From NCBI RefSeq assembly GCF_028453695.1, contig NC_135773.1:3286001-3350000 (forward strand): a stretch of DNA of 64,000 nucleotides. The letters are read 5' to 3'. The DNA comes from Augochlora pura (Eukaryota > Arthropoda > Insecta > Hymenoptera > Halictidae). Both the position numbers and the translations under genes were made by a program. The notes under the pieces are model-generated. The model was not told where the DNA came from. It saw nothing but the letters and a program-made list of their open reading frames with translations, and did no database searches. This document shows positions 23,801 through 35,445 of the stretch, piece after piece; within the stretch, counting starts at the first letter, position 1; every line of letters begins with the position of its first letter.

Positions 23801-24970
23801 ATGAACGTTAAACAATGCAATGATACCATCACGCTGGAATCACTGAAAACGGTAGAATCGATCTATACTTCCTAATACAATGATACAAGATTTTTATCTT
23901 AAGATCGTAGAGCTTATATAAATTTTGATAACGCAATGAAAATCTTAACGCTAATTAAAGTCAGCTAATATCGTAGGATTCGAGAACTTTAATATCTATG
24001 GAACAAGACAATAATAGCATGTGACAACAACTAACTTATCAATAATTATTGGCAGTCGTAGTTTTATATTGTGCAGATAGAAACTTTAAATTAAATTGAT
24101 TACATGATCACACACACTCTGCCATAATGTTCGAACCAGTATACGACAGCGTTACTGATTTATCATGGAGTCATCGACAATAATTCAAATATGTAGCGCG
24201 TTACATAGAAGAAAGATATTCCACAGAAATTTTCGAAATTTTGCCAATATTATTATCGTCGATGATTCTTTATTTTTCCTTATTTTAGATCGAATTTAAG
24301 CGAGAAAGACGTTTATAAAACCACTTGAATTCGAAACGTGGAGACGTTCGCAATGCTAATCCTGGACAGAATTTATTGGATACTCCATGATTGGAAATGT
24401 TTAGCGTCGGCGTCCTTTAAATCAAATCGGATTCTTCGATCGAGGATTCATGTTGAGGGGGTTAGGCCACGTGCGGTCGTGGAAGGGAATAAGAAAATAA
24501 GCTATCGATGTCCTGGATCATCGAACAAAAGCCCAAGGTCTTTGGTCATAGGAAAGAGATGGTCGCATTTCGGTAACAGGATTTCATCAGACCGCACGGC
24601 ACTTACCCCAGAACCTCAGACGAGTGAAAACCATAGAATTTTGTATCTTCTGGGAGTTATTCTAAGAAACAGTTTACAGCCCCATGATCCTCGCCTCTGA
24701 AACAAAGAGAAAAAGCTAGGGTGGCGTAAAAGTGGGAGTCGTACCTTTCTCGAAACTCATAACCAGGAAAGTAATCTCTAGCGTGTGATGGAATTCAGTT
24801 CCAAAACTTAAACTATATCGTAACTGAGACTTCCTAGCTCTGTGCCGGTCAGAGTTCTGGGTATGCGGATCCCATAGCTTGAGAGCAGTCCACAATTTTG
24901 TGTGAGATGTGTGCGAGTGAACGTTTTTGGTTCGCAATAGTTTCTGCGATTGTAGACTATAGTATAAGCG

Positions 24971-25141
24971 ATGCCATGCATCAAGTTTCTTGACAAAGTG
25001 AAGAACATGGCAGGCTTGTCGGCCTGCCCCCTGTGTCGTCCAGAAGAAGACGTGGATTGGGGCAATGTACAGACCGCCGACGAGCTGGCTTTCATGCAAT
25101 CAATCATTTGCAACAATGGAAACAAGATATACGTAAGATGA
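24971..25141 (+). CDS. Unrecognised small ORF, 56 codons, doubtful
   Basis: ATG at 24971 opens 56 residues (starts MPCIKFLDKV, contains LSACPLCRPEEDVDW) up to TGA at 25139-25141. A splice-donor-like GTAAGA lies three codons before the stop, and CGATTGTAG (acceptor-like) lies upstream of the ATG. An in-frame TAA precedes the ATG, so it would start here. A second plus-strand frame, from an ATG at about 25138, opens MTEHEQRNLF and continues to 25341. Composition is more coding-like than the surroundings, but I recognise no family. It may be a chance frame, a UTR or an exon of an unknown gene. Confidence 0.2.
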   Translation: MPCIKFLDKVKNMAGLSACPLCRPEEDVDWGNVQTADELAFMQSIICNNGNKIYVR

Positions 25142-25984
25142 CAGAGCACGAACAACGCAACCTTTTCAAGTGGGAGAGCCGTCGACAGCAGGCATTCAGC
25201 CCGATGTTCTTGGATCTTGGCGGCTTTAATCTCGAGATACACGATCCAGGCCCGGGTCAGGTATGGAGAAGCATATTTAGTACATCGATCATTATACAAT
25301 CAAGAGCTCATGGGAATTCCCCGTATACGATGGAGAACTGATAGCGTCTGCAAGGGCTGATCTATGGTTTTGCGTATCCGTACTACGGTATCGACCGAGA
25401 TCGCGTAGGACTCTTCTAAATTGTACGCGCGGGAAACCGCGTAACCAGCAGGGAACTTATTGTCACGAAAATTTGGCACAAGCGATAGTAACGTGCCTCT
25501 GCGAGAGTATGCTGCACAGATCAATCGGATCGCAGGACAATTGTTAAAAATCGCAGTTTACAAGCTTCCAGAACGGTGTTCCGATTTGCCAGCGCATGGT
25601 TATTAACAAAAAGGCGTATCCCACATTATTTCGACGACCATTGGATATGTTAACGAAGCGACGTCCTGAGTAACGTTATTTTATAGCTGTCGCTCGGTTG
25701 TCGTTTAAAAGATATATAAGTTAGTCAGAACGTTGACAGCATACCAGAAGGTCGTCTTTGAGATTTACCTTTTTGTGAATAACGATTTGGTCTCTCCTCT
25801 TTCGTTAGACGACGAACACGCGGTCGTCAATTAACTGCAGGTCTGAACTAGGTAGACTACAAAAGTGCTACTTTGTGTTTCTGAGCAGGGGAAAAGCCGA
25901 GCAACAACGTTTCTTGGAACAGAGGCAAATACGTTTCCTCGGTATTTGCTGAATGCGAAAGATAAATTAGGACACTCGCAAATA

Positions 25985-26247
25985 GAGGGTGCGTCTGAAA
26001 TTGTGGCGCTAAAGAAAAGCTCGTAATTTTTAATATGTAACTAAGTGGAAAATACAAAAGAAAATCTGTTCTAACCAGATTTCATTTTCGAGACGATCGG
26101 CTTCGAAGATTCGACATGAGATCTTGTGCTTGCTACCAGTTGCATAAATCAGCGTCGAGCGTACTTGATTATTCGAATCCAATTGTCTCGAAAACGATGA
26201 AGAACATGGCAATTGTTCAATGTTCGTTCGATTTCAGACACACCCTT
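25985..26247. mobile_element. TA-flanked MITE, 263 bp
   Basis: The left end GAGGGTGCGTCTGAAAT and the complement of the right end, AAGGGTGTGTCTGAAAT, are inverted repeats of about 17 bp. Both are flanked by TA (25983-25984, 26248-26249). There is no coding capacity. Tc1/mariner-type non-autonomous element. Confidence 0.75.
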
Positions 26248-26847
26248 TATAAACGTTTCGTCGAATCGATGGTCACGATTACAGTATACGATCACACTTT
26301 TGACTACTCGCAACTCTCCTCGCTAGTTTTATTATATTAAAAATTTAGAAATCACTTGGATCACTATCGCTGAGCGAGCGGTTGATATAGTTTAATGTCC
26401 AACACGGCGCAAGGATTTGTCTCTCAGTCTACGGATGCATTCCCTCCTTTCGAATTTTCGTTCTCTCTCTTTCTCTCTCTCTCTCTCTTTTCACTTTTTT
26501 TGCCGTTTTTTGTTTAACTATCTTACTTAAGATTCTTGCGCTTCACCTAAAAAGAGTATATTCCAAAATTAAATACATATGTATGTATGTATGTATGTAT
26601 ATGTATAATATGTATGTGTATATATAAATACAAATATTTCTATTTTACAAACGAAACGTCCTTCGACTCTCGCAAGCTATTCAGTTTACATGTTAAGTCT
26701 CCGACGATCTTCTTCTTTTTTTTTTACAAAACGATCGAGCCAATGGAGAACACGAGTTGCGTTTTATACAGTACGCACCATAAACATAGACATTGAAGCG
26801 ATGCAAGCAGAATGTACACTATGCACGGGCATGGGAAAATCAATATA

Positions 26848-27067
26848 CAGGGTGAATCACCCGAGACTGGAACATGAAATGTATCAGTTTTCTTCGTGAA
26901 ACGATACGGCTCTAGATTATGTAATAAAATATTTCTTTTCAATAGATTAATACTCCAAGATTTTTCTAAATGTAACTAACGTGTTATTAAAATAAAAAGA
27001 AACAATTTTTTCAGTGCCATAGAAAATGAATTTCAGATTCCAGTTCTAAATGATAACCCATCCTGTG
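26848..27067. mobile_element. TA-flanked MITE with imperfect termini, about 220 bp
   Basis: The left end begins CAGGGTGAATCACC and continues ACTGGAACATGAAAT. The complement of the right end begins CACAGGATGGGTTATC and continues ACTGGAATCTGAAAT. TA lies on each side (26846-26847, 27068-27069). The inner parts of the termini match better than the outer ends, so exact boundaries are approximate. Confidence 0.55.
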
Positions 27068-28627
27068 TAACTAAACATTTAAAAGAAATATAGTCACTCC
27101 TGTGTCTTTGTAATCACGTAAAATGTCTTTAATATTCAAAAACGCATCTTAGCAAAGTCTTTTTTTTTTTTAAATCATCGATGCAGTAAGACTTAAAAAT
27201 ATTGTTCATTCGTTCGGACTCGACGCCCGCCACCTGTGCTGATAAAAGAGCAAAAGGTGATTTTATCACATAAAGGAATGTAACGTGGAAAACACGAGGT
27301 TTATTTCTTTTTTTTTTTTTTGAGTTTCGTCTACATTTGATGGTACCAGCTGTATAAAGATATCGATTCTCGCGTTAACAAAGCACGAGAGACTACAAAA
27401 TCGGAAACTCGAGCGCTCGTAGTAACTAAACACGCCTAAGGGGGGGAGGGGGGGAAAAGATAAAATCTAAAACGGAACGTCGATGAAGAGAATAGAAAAG
27501 ATAAGGGCGAAATCGATATACAATATAAGGAATAATCTGTACAATGTGGTGTCGCGTATCTTGAACGACAACTCCCGTCCTCTTCTTTTCAATCTTTTGT
27601 TCTTTTTTTTCTTAAATGGTAAGATCAAGATTCGAAAAATTCAAACTATGATACAACGTCTTTTTGGAATTCAGCTAGGATAAAAATCGTTCGATAAACG
27701 ACGTGTAAAAATAGTAACGATCGTCGCCGACGTATTTAATTTAGGTGCGTGCAAGTATTGAAATCAACGTAAAGAACGGTTCCACCAGTGATCCGTGTCG
27801 TTTCGATTTTTATTAAGCTTCGTTATTCGATTCTGAAAAAGAAATTTTTTTTTACTATACTCGTCTAAGGGTCAGAACAATATAATAAATTCTTTTCAAA
27901 GAAATATTTTTCGAAATTAATAATTTTCTCAGACTTGATATTAAATTTCGTACAATGATAAAACAGCTATGAAACGTCAAGTAAAAATCGAAACGACACG
28001 GCACTGTTGAATTTTAATATACTCGGCACGCGCTTTATATACACGTACATGTGCAACTACATCTGCGTAACGTTTTATCTCCAAGGGAAGTTTGCCAGAT
28101 GTTAAATTAGTTTGCAAGAATAACAGTTGGATGTTACAAGGCTCATAAATAAAATAGAAGTCATTCACTTGGCGTATGCGTTCTCGCTTACCATTTTTAA
28201 AACTATTTCTGAGAAGGAATAAAAAGAAACGTCACCAAGTTTTTATTCGTATGCCACAACTTTTTATATATTCCACTTCGTGAACTATACCATTCGCATT
28301 ATAAAAAGAGAGTTATACGTATTCGTCTTTAAAATTGTTCATGAATAAATTGCAAATGTCATACATCTATGGAAAAAAATGAATGATTGAAACATAGAAC
28401 AGTATTAGAAGAATGTGAAAGTGTGAATTCATTTTCAAATAATTAAAATTATTAACACAAAAACTACTCTACACCCTCTTTTTGTGAAACATATACGTAA
28501 AGCGTATTATTTTGCATAAAGAACCGTTACCTATTTATGAATATTTTTAACGCCACTATCCTTGCCAGTTTGCAATTATTCAAGCGAATAACGTACAACC
28601 TCCTTCGTAACTCAAGAAGTTTGATGT

Positions 28628-28633
28628 TTTATT
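28628..28633 (-). promoter_or_regulatory. Candidate polyadenylation signal for LST-2
   Basis: AATAAA on the minus strand about 180 bp past the LST-2 stop codon, the nearest exact hexamer I see. A second lies at 28242-28247. Which one is used cannot be told from sequence alone. Confidence 0.3.
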
Positions 28634-28812
28634 ACCAATGCAACATCCGACAAAGTTCCCTTTCAAAGGTCGACCATCGAAACACCGTGTGTCCCTACTA
28701 GAATAAGGAATCGAATGATCACATAGCTGAATGCCCGAAAAATATTAACAAGAAGATATTCAGTGAAGAGAAAGAAAACGATTCCCTAATTTATACCTTG
28801 TTCTGTTAATGT

Positions 28813-29093
28813 TCAGCTCGCAGGTGTTACTTGGGAAACGGTGAACGGCGTCACCTGATAGAGGAAACACCTGTTGCACACCCTCACGGGTTTCGTGTGC
28901 CCGTAACGTGGCAGGGGAACGTTGTTGCTACTGCAACGACCGCAGAACACTTTGCCACAATTTCTGCAATGATGTCTCCGTCGCACTACGGTGAAGCCGG
29001 CTTGGCAAGCCATACACCGCGGCGCGTCGTTGTCGGGGACCCAAGCTGGAGCACGCTCCACGCACTCTTCGCCGCGTTCGGTTATCGGAGAAT
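28813..29093 (-). CDS. LST-2 terminal exon with FYVE zinc finger and stop
   Basis: 281 bp, completing an Asn codon after TTTGTAG and ending in TGA at 28815-28813. The FYVE domain covers about 60 residues and shows every core element: WVPD, CMAC, RRRHHCRNCG, FCGRC and RVCNRC. These give eight zinc-ligand cysteines in four CxxC pairs and the basic patch that contacts PI3P. The protein ends VTPFTVSQVTPAS, as in human (HVTPFYSDK). Confidence 0.96.
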
Positions 29094-32000
29094 CTACAAA
29101 TCGAAGTCAAATGTCAACAGAATGCTAGATATACTCTTTTACTCTTTTACTCCTCTACTATTTTACTGTTTTACTCTCTTTTACTCTTGACCAAACGTAG
29201 GAATGCTTAAAACTTAAGAAAGCGATATTTAAAATAATGTACAGTTTAAAGAAAATAATAGTTTGAATAGAAAGGAAAATTTGAACAATTTCACCACTTA
29301 ATTCTTAGTTACACATTTTTAAATCTAAAGAATTTCTGTACTCTAATTTTGTAGTACAATTATGATTCATTACAAGTAACAAAGTATTTCTTACTTTTAT
29401 CTATGGTTAATGTAACAAATATTACAGTTTAGAGTCTTAAATTCTGACTAGAACTGCTCGCTAGTCTACGAACTGGTTGATCATTACAATTCTTATACCG
29501 AACAGAACGTACTTGTATTTTGGCCATTAGTAGTCACAGTCGTGTCTTCCAAATCGTCTTCAAATTCCTGCAACGAGTCTTGCCGCTCGTGATTAGTACC
29601 CGTATCGTTTATAGGATTTGCTATTTGATCGTCTGCGGTTAAAATATCGTCCTTCGTCTCGCTCTCTTCTACGGTCTGACTACTGTTCATCAAGAACACG
29701 CACTTCAATATATTCCGCAGATCCGAGGCAAAATTCGTCTGCAACTGATCCGCCACACCGGCTATGCAGACGAACAGTCGATGAACAAGATCCTCCGACG
29801 ATCTGAAATAAATCAAGTTACTCTCGCGTCGGTGCTAAGATCGATAGAGCTAATTCTAAGAAACTTGAATTAATTTCTGCGTCGCAAACAAGCACGAAAG
29901 ATCATCATTACCGAAACTTCGCTCGGATCTGATTCCTGTTCGCGATCTCAGCTGCCTGCATCGCGAGCGCGATCTCCTCGTCGTCCTGGCAGTCGCTCTG
30001 GAACTCGCTGGTCTCGGAGCTGGAGTCGCAGCAGCTGGAACAGCTGGAGCTGGATCCGACGTCCGGCTTGTGGATCAGCGAGCGATCCGAGTTGAACGAC
30101 TGCGCGCCAGAAACGGTCGTCGCGTTGACCAGTCTTATCGCGCGAACGGTTCTCTGCGTATTATTGTCTTTTATTAAACTCTGGACTCCGTAAGGAACGT
30201 TTTGCGGCATCACCGGGGAAACTGGCTCCGCTACCAAGCCACTCTTGTCCGTCCTTGGTCCCAAACCATCGTTCATCAGTTCGTTAGGACTTCTGTTCTC
30301 CAGTTTCCGTTTAGTCTGATCGGAGCGAGTATTGACCCTGTCGTATTTGTCCCTCTTCTCGACGTCCCTCCTCTTCATCCGGCTGATCTGCTCTGATCTG
30401 GATCTCCTGTGGTCCAGCAGCTTCTTGTTATGCGGCGACAAGTTTCTCTGCGTCCTGGGGACGATGCTACCGGTCCGATGGCCGTTGGTACGCGGCTCGA
30501 AGTGCTGCATCCTCGGGCTGGCGTGAGGACTGTGGCTCCCGAAGTTCGGCATTTGCCTGGTGTTCTGGCTCGGGTGTAAACTGGCGCCGTAGCTGATCAG
30601 TCTAGGGTTCAGGCACCGGTCGGTCGAGTTCGACCTGGAGCTCTCCGTGCTGGTCGCGCAGTACACGCTCTGGAAGTGCGAGGTGGTCCTGGTCTCCTGG
30701 TTCCCGTGTATCAACGGGCCGCTCTTGTCGTGTCTGCGATGATGTCGCCGCTTCTGTTTCTCGTCACGCATCTTCCTCGACACGATCTTCTCCTTCGCGT
30801 ACTGCTCGATCTTCGTCCCGATCTTGCCGATGTTCTGCGACGTCGACGGACAGTTCTCGCACTTCAGGTCGCACCAGAACTCCCGGCGCGAGGTGGACGC
30901 GTCGATGTTCAGGTTCAGGTTCTCCCAGTTCTCCGTGTAATTGATCTGAAAGCTGGACTGATTCGAGTCGCAGACGGTGATGTGGCCGTTCCCGTAGGCG
31001 ACTCCGACGAACTCCTCGTTGGTACCGTCGAAGTTCGACGATATCCTTGGAATGTTTTTCGCGGCCTCGGTGCTGCTCGAGTGGAGATTGTTCACCTCGA
31101 TCGAATGGTCCATCGGCGGGACCGGTTTCACGCTCCTCAGACTACAGACGCAAGAGTTCTCCGAGATCGTGGAGCTCTTCCTCTTTGGCGAATTCAGATT
31201 CGAGCAGGAATAGCTGGTGTTCTCTTGCGTGTCCTCGTCGTCCAAGATCTGATCGTCTTGCTGGATCTCGTTCGCGAACGTCTTCTTCTCCTCCGGACTC
31301 TTATCGTAAAGGCTGGTGTTCTCCGAGGACAGTACCGTGCAGATCCCGGAATCGGTCTGCTCCGAGATCTCGTTCTGACAGTCGCTGTCCAACAGGAGAT
31401 TCGACAGGGTCTTGTTCGCCTCGGAGATCAGCTTCTTCGAGTCCAAGTCCGGCAGCGAGTTCTGAATGTGCATGGTATCGCCGGACACGTTGTTCTCGTG
31501 GGACACCTGGTTAAGTAGATACTGAGTCTGCGGGATCTCGATGTTCTCAGAACCGTCCAGGATCTCGGAGATGTCGGAGGTCATGAAATCGTCCTGCTGC
31601 TGCTGACTCAACTGGTTCTCGCTGCTAATCGACGCACCGTTCTCCGCGCCACCCTGTGCAACCGATGCCTGCACCGTCAGGTATACCGAGCCTGCGTTAT
31701 CCTCCTCTCTTCTGGAGCCAAGACCGTCGTCGCAGGACTGCCGCCTGCTAACGCTAGAGTTGCAAGCCTTCTTCACGCTGTATTGCACTTCGTCACTGAC
31801 ACTCTCCCGTTCACTGGATGTCCTCGCGCCACCGTTACACCTCGCACTCTCGTCGAACCCGTCCGCGGTCACGTACACACGATTAGGCCCGTATTCGACG
31901 TCGTTCATCCTCGTGGCCGCGCGCCTATCGCCCTCCTCTTGGTCGTACCTCGTCTCCGGCGAACGATCCGCGTTCTCGCATTCCTCCGTTAACGCTTGAA

Positions 32001-35000
32001 CTACGTCGTTCGCCACCTCGTCCATATTGTTTCCCGTGTTCCTCGTCACTGTGTAAAAATCTACGATGAAGTCTTTGCAGTTCGGATAACCGGTATAAAA
32101 ATTGTGAACGAACTCCTCCAGGTCCGGTATGTCCTGGCACGCGGACTTCGAGGAGTGCGTGATAGGGCCCGACGGCTCTTCGTTCGAGCACAACAGCTTC
32201 TCGAGCATGTAGAGCTCGCGATTGTTCAGCGTCCATAGGAGCTCGCGGATTTTTAAAAGCAGCGTCTGGAACGAAGGAGACGAGTTGTTAAATATTGTTG
32301 TCATCAGTCTAAAATATAGCATATATTTTCAATATTAAAACTGCAGATTTTTATGTCTGTGTGATACATAAAAATTTCTAAGGTACAAAAAAATTCGTAG
32401 AGTACAATCATTTTTTTTAACTTTGAGTATCATGATAAAAGGATTCGAAGAAATATATTTCTTTCTATCGAGTAGTAATCTGAGATCTAAGGAATAAAAT
32501 GAAGAAGGCAACAAGGTGTTTCAAACTCTTAATTAACTCTGCTAACAAAATAGACTAATACCTTAACGATTATTTTATGTCAAAAGAATGAAGCTAAGTG
32601 ACTGATCAAATAATGACAAAACTATTACAATCGATTTCGTTGAACTAGTAAAATGTCTGGCGCTGTCGCGATTTTCGCGAAACCGAGTCGCTACTTTATT
32701 GCAGTGGTTCGACGGCTCACCTTAAACGGTCTAAACATTTCACTAATGTTGTCGGGTGATTTGAGGCACAGCGGCCCTCCAGGCGGAGCCAAGAGGCCAG
32801 AGACAATCGCCAAACGGGGAATAGTAAACATCAGGGCTGGCTCGTAATTATCCACGTCAGCTTGGCTGAGCAATCCACGTTCGAGAGCTCTCTGCAGCGT
32901 CTCCGAAAATAAAACGCACACGAGTTCCTGTTGCTCGTACTCCTTGGTCGATTTTACCGGTACCATGGCGCCGACGTAGCACAGCTCGAAATCGGAGAAC
33001 AGACGGTCGAAGATCTTCAGGGACTCGATCAGCTTCTCCAACGACGGGTCCAGCGGGTTCTGCGTCTGAAAGAGATACTACCAATAGAAAAGTTAGTTTG
33101 GTCATCGTTTCCAACCACTACGCCCCACCATACACCCTCTCCTTTTCGATGTTTTACAGTTCTCTCGTTTCTATGGGGTTTCTTTGCTATTTTATGGACG
33201 CGGTTGCGAAGAATTCAGTGAAACGTAAATTACTTTATTTAGATTACCGCCACTTGGCAACGCTGCTTCCCTTTCTATTTTGTTAAACAGTGTATAGCAA
33301 CGGTTCTATACGTGAACAAAGTAGAGTATTTCAGATGCGATAGCTGTGCTGTATTCGTGACGAAAGAGGAGCAAAGAAATGTGATTACTACATTATAGTC
33401 ACTCGAAATATTAACCCCTTGCGATAGAAATAAGAGTCAGAGTAGTGCTGATGATTTTATTAACTAATTTACTAAATATTGTTCGTTTCTCCTGAATCGA
33501 CATAAAATTTAATTTTTCTTTTATCAGAATGCAGGAATGAAAATAAATTAAGATATAAAGAAATACAAAAATTGTCACGATCTATTAGGAAAATTATTAA
33601 CGCTTTGACTGCCATTTATTTAATGAAATTAAGATTGAAAAGTTAAGTTGTATCACATCGATCATTTTCTCAATATTCTTCGATATTACGGAGATGTAAT
33701 AAATTTGTGTAAAAATTAATTTTCGACTTTAATCGCACAATAGGCATTTGCGATACAATAGGAACAATAGGTATTGCTTTACAAATTCGTTTCAATATCG
33801 ATCAGGTCCTTTTTTTGAAACATATAAAGTCGACACCGTGTCTTTTTCTGTTCTGCTTTAGCGAAGACTTTTTAAAGGGCGATTAATTTAATCAAATAAT
33901 ATGCACGTTATTAAATGCGACAGATTACAATGTTCGCTTCAACAGGGAATATAGCGTTCGCAATATCGAAATACAAATTTCTGTGATTCTGAAACTGGCA
34001 GCTTCAATTATCTCCTTTTGTCTCGCTGGAATGATTTCATATTTCCGGGACACAGAGGGGCCATGCTAGTTCGGGGTGACCTAGCGGTTTTTTATTTAAC
34101 GACCCAACGCCACGTTACACCCACATGGGAAAGAATTAGTCGCTGCCAGATGCAATTCTACGTCAGATTTTGCCCGATGTAAATCTGATAACAATGAATT
34201 AATACCAGCGGATTTTAGAAACCCGCAATTGTTCCCTCATCAAATACTAGCACGCGCTTTTTTATATTTCTGCTTGTGTAACAGTATTAAAATTACAGTA
34301 GACAATTGTGATTTAGAAAAATTACAAATTCTAGCATCTAGAATACAAATATGTCTATAATTAGCCTCATCACTGCATTGTCGCTACATTTAACCCCTTA
34401 CACTATAATAACGAGTCAGACTCGAATTTATTCTATAACTAAATAAAAATAAATTCTTCTGTTATTAAAGTACATGAACGAAAGTAAATAGAGATAATAA
34501 AATGAACAAAAATTGGCTCAATAGTTCAGGTGTTAAAATGGTAAACGTGTGATTAAAATTTACTGTATTTTATTTTACTGTTATTTACTGTATTTCACTG
34601 TGATTAAAATACTAAAAAAGCAAACGGCATATTTTTTCAAAAAAAGTCTTAGTCATTCAGAAACCTTCGACCAGTAATTATCGCAATGCGAATAGTTAGT
34701 ACGCCACCATCATTTATTTGCACCGGAAAAAAACAAGGCGACGAGCCGGTGACGAACCGGTGGTGATACACTCGGTCAAACACGTTCGAGTCTCGGCACT
34801 CCGTACGAAAAAATTCTCCGAACGAAGATCGATGTGACACAACAAGAGCGTTCAATTTCAAAAACTGTAATTAGAAGGTGAAGCCTTTGGAAGGCGCACA
34901 TGTGCTCCGTTATCGTTCCAGCGAGACGTCGTTGGAGGAGGAGGGTGTAGGAGGTGGAGAAGGTGGGGGGCGAAGGCAGGATTGATAGGAGAATGGTTTC

Positions 35001-35445
35001 GGTAACACAAGAAGATAAATACCTTCAGGTTCATGTGACCTTTCAGCGCGTGCTCCCTGAGCAAATTCCTGACGATATCCAGCGACTTTGTCAGGGCCTT
35101 CGCCAACGGCCTCATCGCTGAACTTTCCGCCTCCCTATTCATGATGGAGGAGCCGGCTGCCAGGCATTCCGCGCCGAACCACAATTGTCCCGCGAGATTC
35201 TCCTGCATCACGTCGTCCGGGAACTTCACCCTGAAGTCACGGTTCGCCCTGCTCTCCGGTATCAGCTCGTCCATTATCTGGCTGCAGATCGTCAGCACCT
35301 TGTCCTGACAATGGCGCAGCTGATTCACCAGCGTCGTGCATCGTTCCGGCTCCTGTCGGCCGTCGAACGAGTCCAACTCGCAGGCGACCGCGTTCAACGC
35401 CTCGTCGGCGTAGAAAAACTGAGCGAGCAGACTCGTGTCGTCTCT
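28813..35445 (-). CDS. Lateral signaling target protein 2 homologue (ZFYVE28/LST-2 family), 5 exons, first exon missing
   Basis: The LST-2 family binds PI3P on early endosomes through a FYVE finger. Human ZFYVE28 promotes EGFR degradation, and worm lst-2 is a negative regulator of EGFR-Ras signalling (family knowledge). Exons 35023-35445, 32721-33065, 29912-32265, 29513-29802 and 28813-29093 join in frame to about 1230 residues. The N-terminal 260 residues match the conserved LST-2 domain (FYADEALNAVACELDSFDGR, ENLAGQLWFGAECLAAGS, YEPALMFTIPRLAIV). About 760 residues of Ser-, Asn- and Gln-rich low-similarity sequence follow. Then come a conserved block, SSEDLVHRLFVCIAGVADQL, and a FYVE domain with WVPD, RRRHHCRNCG and RVCNRC motifs. 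The family is about 890-990 residues in human and fly; the extra length is in the disordered middle. The initiator exon (about 12 residues, MDTFRKWLNKPK-like in relatives) was not located upstream. Confidence 0.95.
29513..29802 (-). CDS. LST-2 exon, conserved pre-FYVE block
   Basis: 290 bp, entering in phase 2 and leaving in phase 1. The acceptor is GATTTATTTCAG; the donor is ACAA then GTACGT. It encodes SSEDLVHRLFVCIAGVADQL and TNFASDLRNILKCVF, nearly identical in spacing to human ZFYVE28 just before its FYVE domain. An acidic tail (EDDLEDTTVTT) follows. Confidence 0.92.
29912..32265 (-). CDS. LST-2 large exon: end of N-terminal domain and disordered region
   Basis: 2354 bp, open throughout, starting in phase 0 after CGTTCCAG. 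It begins TLLLKIRELLWTLNNREL, the end of the conserved N-terminal domain. It then passes into about 730 residues of low-complexity sequence with acidic stretches, a basic RRHHRRHDKS patch, many serine clusters and a terminal SSSSCSSCCDSSSETSEF run. It ends IRAKF plus two bases of Arg (donor GTAATG), which pair with the next exon. Possible phosphorylation or ubiquitin-control region (inference from composition only). Confidence 0.93.
32721..33065 (-). CDS. LST-2 exon, second half of N-terminal domain
   Basis: 345 bp, phase 0 at both ends. The acceptor is ATCTCTTTCAG before ACGCAG; the donor is TTTAAG then GTGAGC. It encodes LIESLKIFDRLFSDFEL, VLFSETLQRALERGLLSQ, EPALMFTIPRLAIVSGL and ISEMFRPFK, matching fly and human LST-2 almost block for block. 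Confidence 0.94.
33411..33600. mobile_element. TTAA MITE, CCCCTT family, diverged right end
   Basis: TTAACCCCTTGCGATAG at the left; a GAGTCAGAG motif and the body align with the copy at 34390. The right boundary at TTAA 33597-33600 is inferred from that alignment (AAAAATTG near both right ends), because its terminal repeat is badly decayed. Confidence 0.5.
34390..34536. mobile_element. TTAA MITE, CCCCTT family, 147 bp
   Basis: The left end TTAACCCCTTACACTAT and the complement of the right end, TTAACACCTGAACTATT, are imperfect inverted repeats with intact TTAA on both sides. The interior carries CGAGTCAGACTCG. Located in the LST-2 intron. Confidence 0.6.
35023..35445 (-). CDS. LST-2 exon, N-terminal conserved domain
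   Basis: 423 bp, phase 0 at both ends. The acceptor is TTGTTTTTCCAG before AGAGAC; the donor is CTGAAG then GTATTT. It encodes RDDTSLLAQFFYADEA through to HALKGHMNLK. The reading frame stays open upstream of the acceptor to about 35571, but that part is low-complexity (a run of serines from a CGA repeat) and has no homology to the family, so it is treated as intron. Homologues have about 12 residues before this point. Confidence 0.93.

Larger units (their letters stand above)
17206..28812. other. Interval between CFAP58 and LST-2
   Basis: It should hold the CFAP58 promoter and 5' UTR just right of 17205 and the LST-2 3' UTR just left of 28813. Neither limit is visible. The rest contains MITEs, CT tracts, a nested inverted repeat at 22170-22286 and GC-richer blocks at 20.3-21.2, 22.5-23.2 and 24.3-25.6 kb. 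No protein family is recognised on either strand. Confidence 0.6.
33066..35022 (-). other. LST-2 intron holding two TTAA MITEs
   Basis: A 1957-bp intron with GTATTT donor and TTTCAG acceptor. It contains two related TTAA-flanked inverted-repeat elements, annotated separately at 33411-33600 and 34390-34536, and a G-rich purine segment at 34920-34975. No additional exon is apparent. Confidence 0.85.

Noticed and set aside
30676..31518. A 280-codon plus-strand open frame and others antisense to LST-2 (31047-31514, 31760-31999)
   Set aside because: They overlap the certain LST-2 coding exon on the opposite strand. Their Arg/Val/Leu-rich composition mirrors its codons, and there is no homology of their own.
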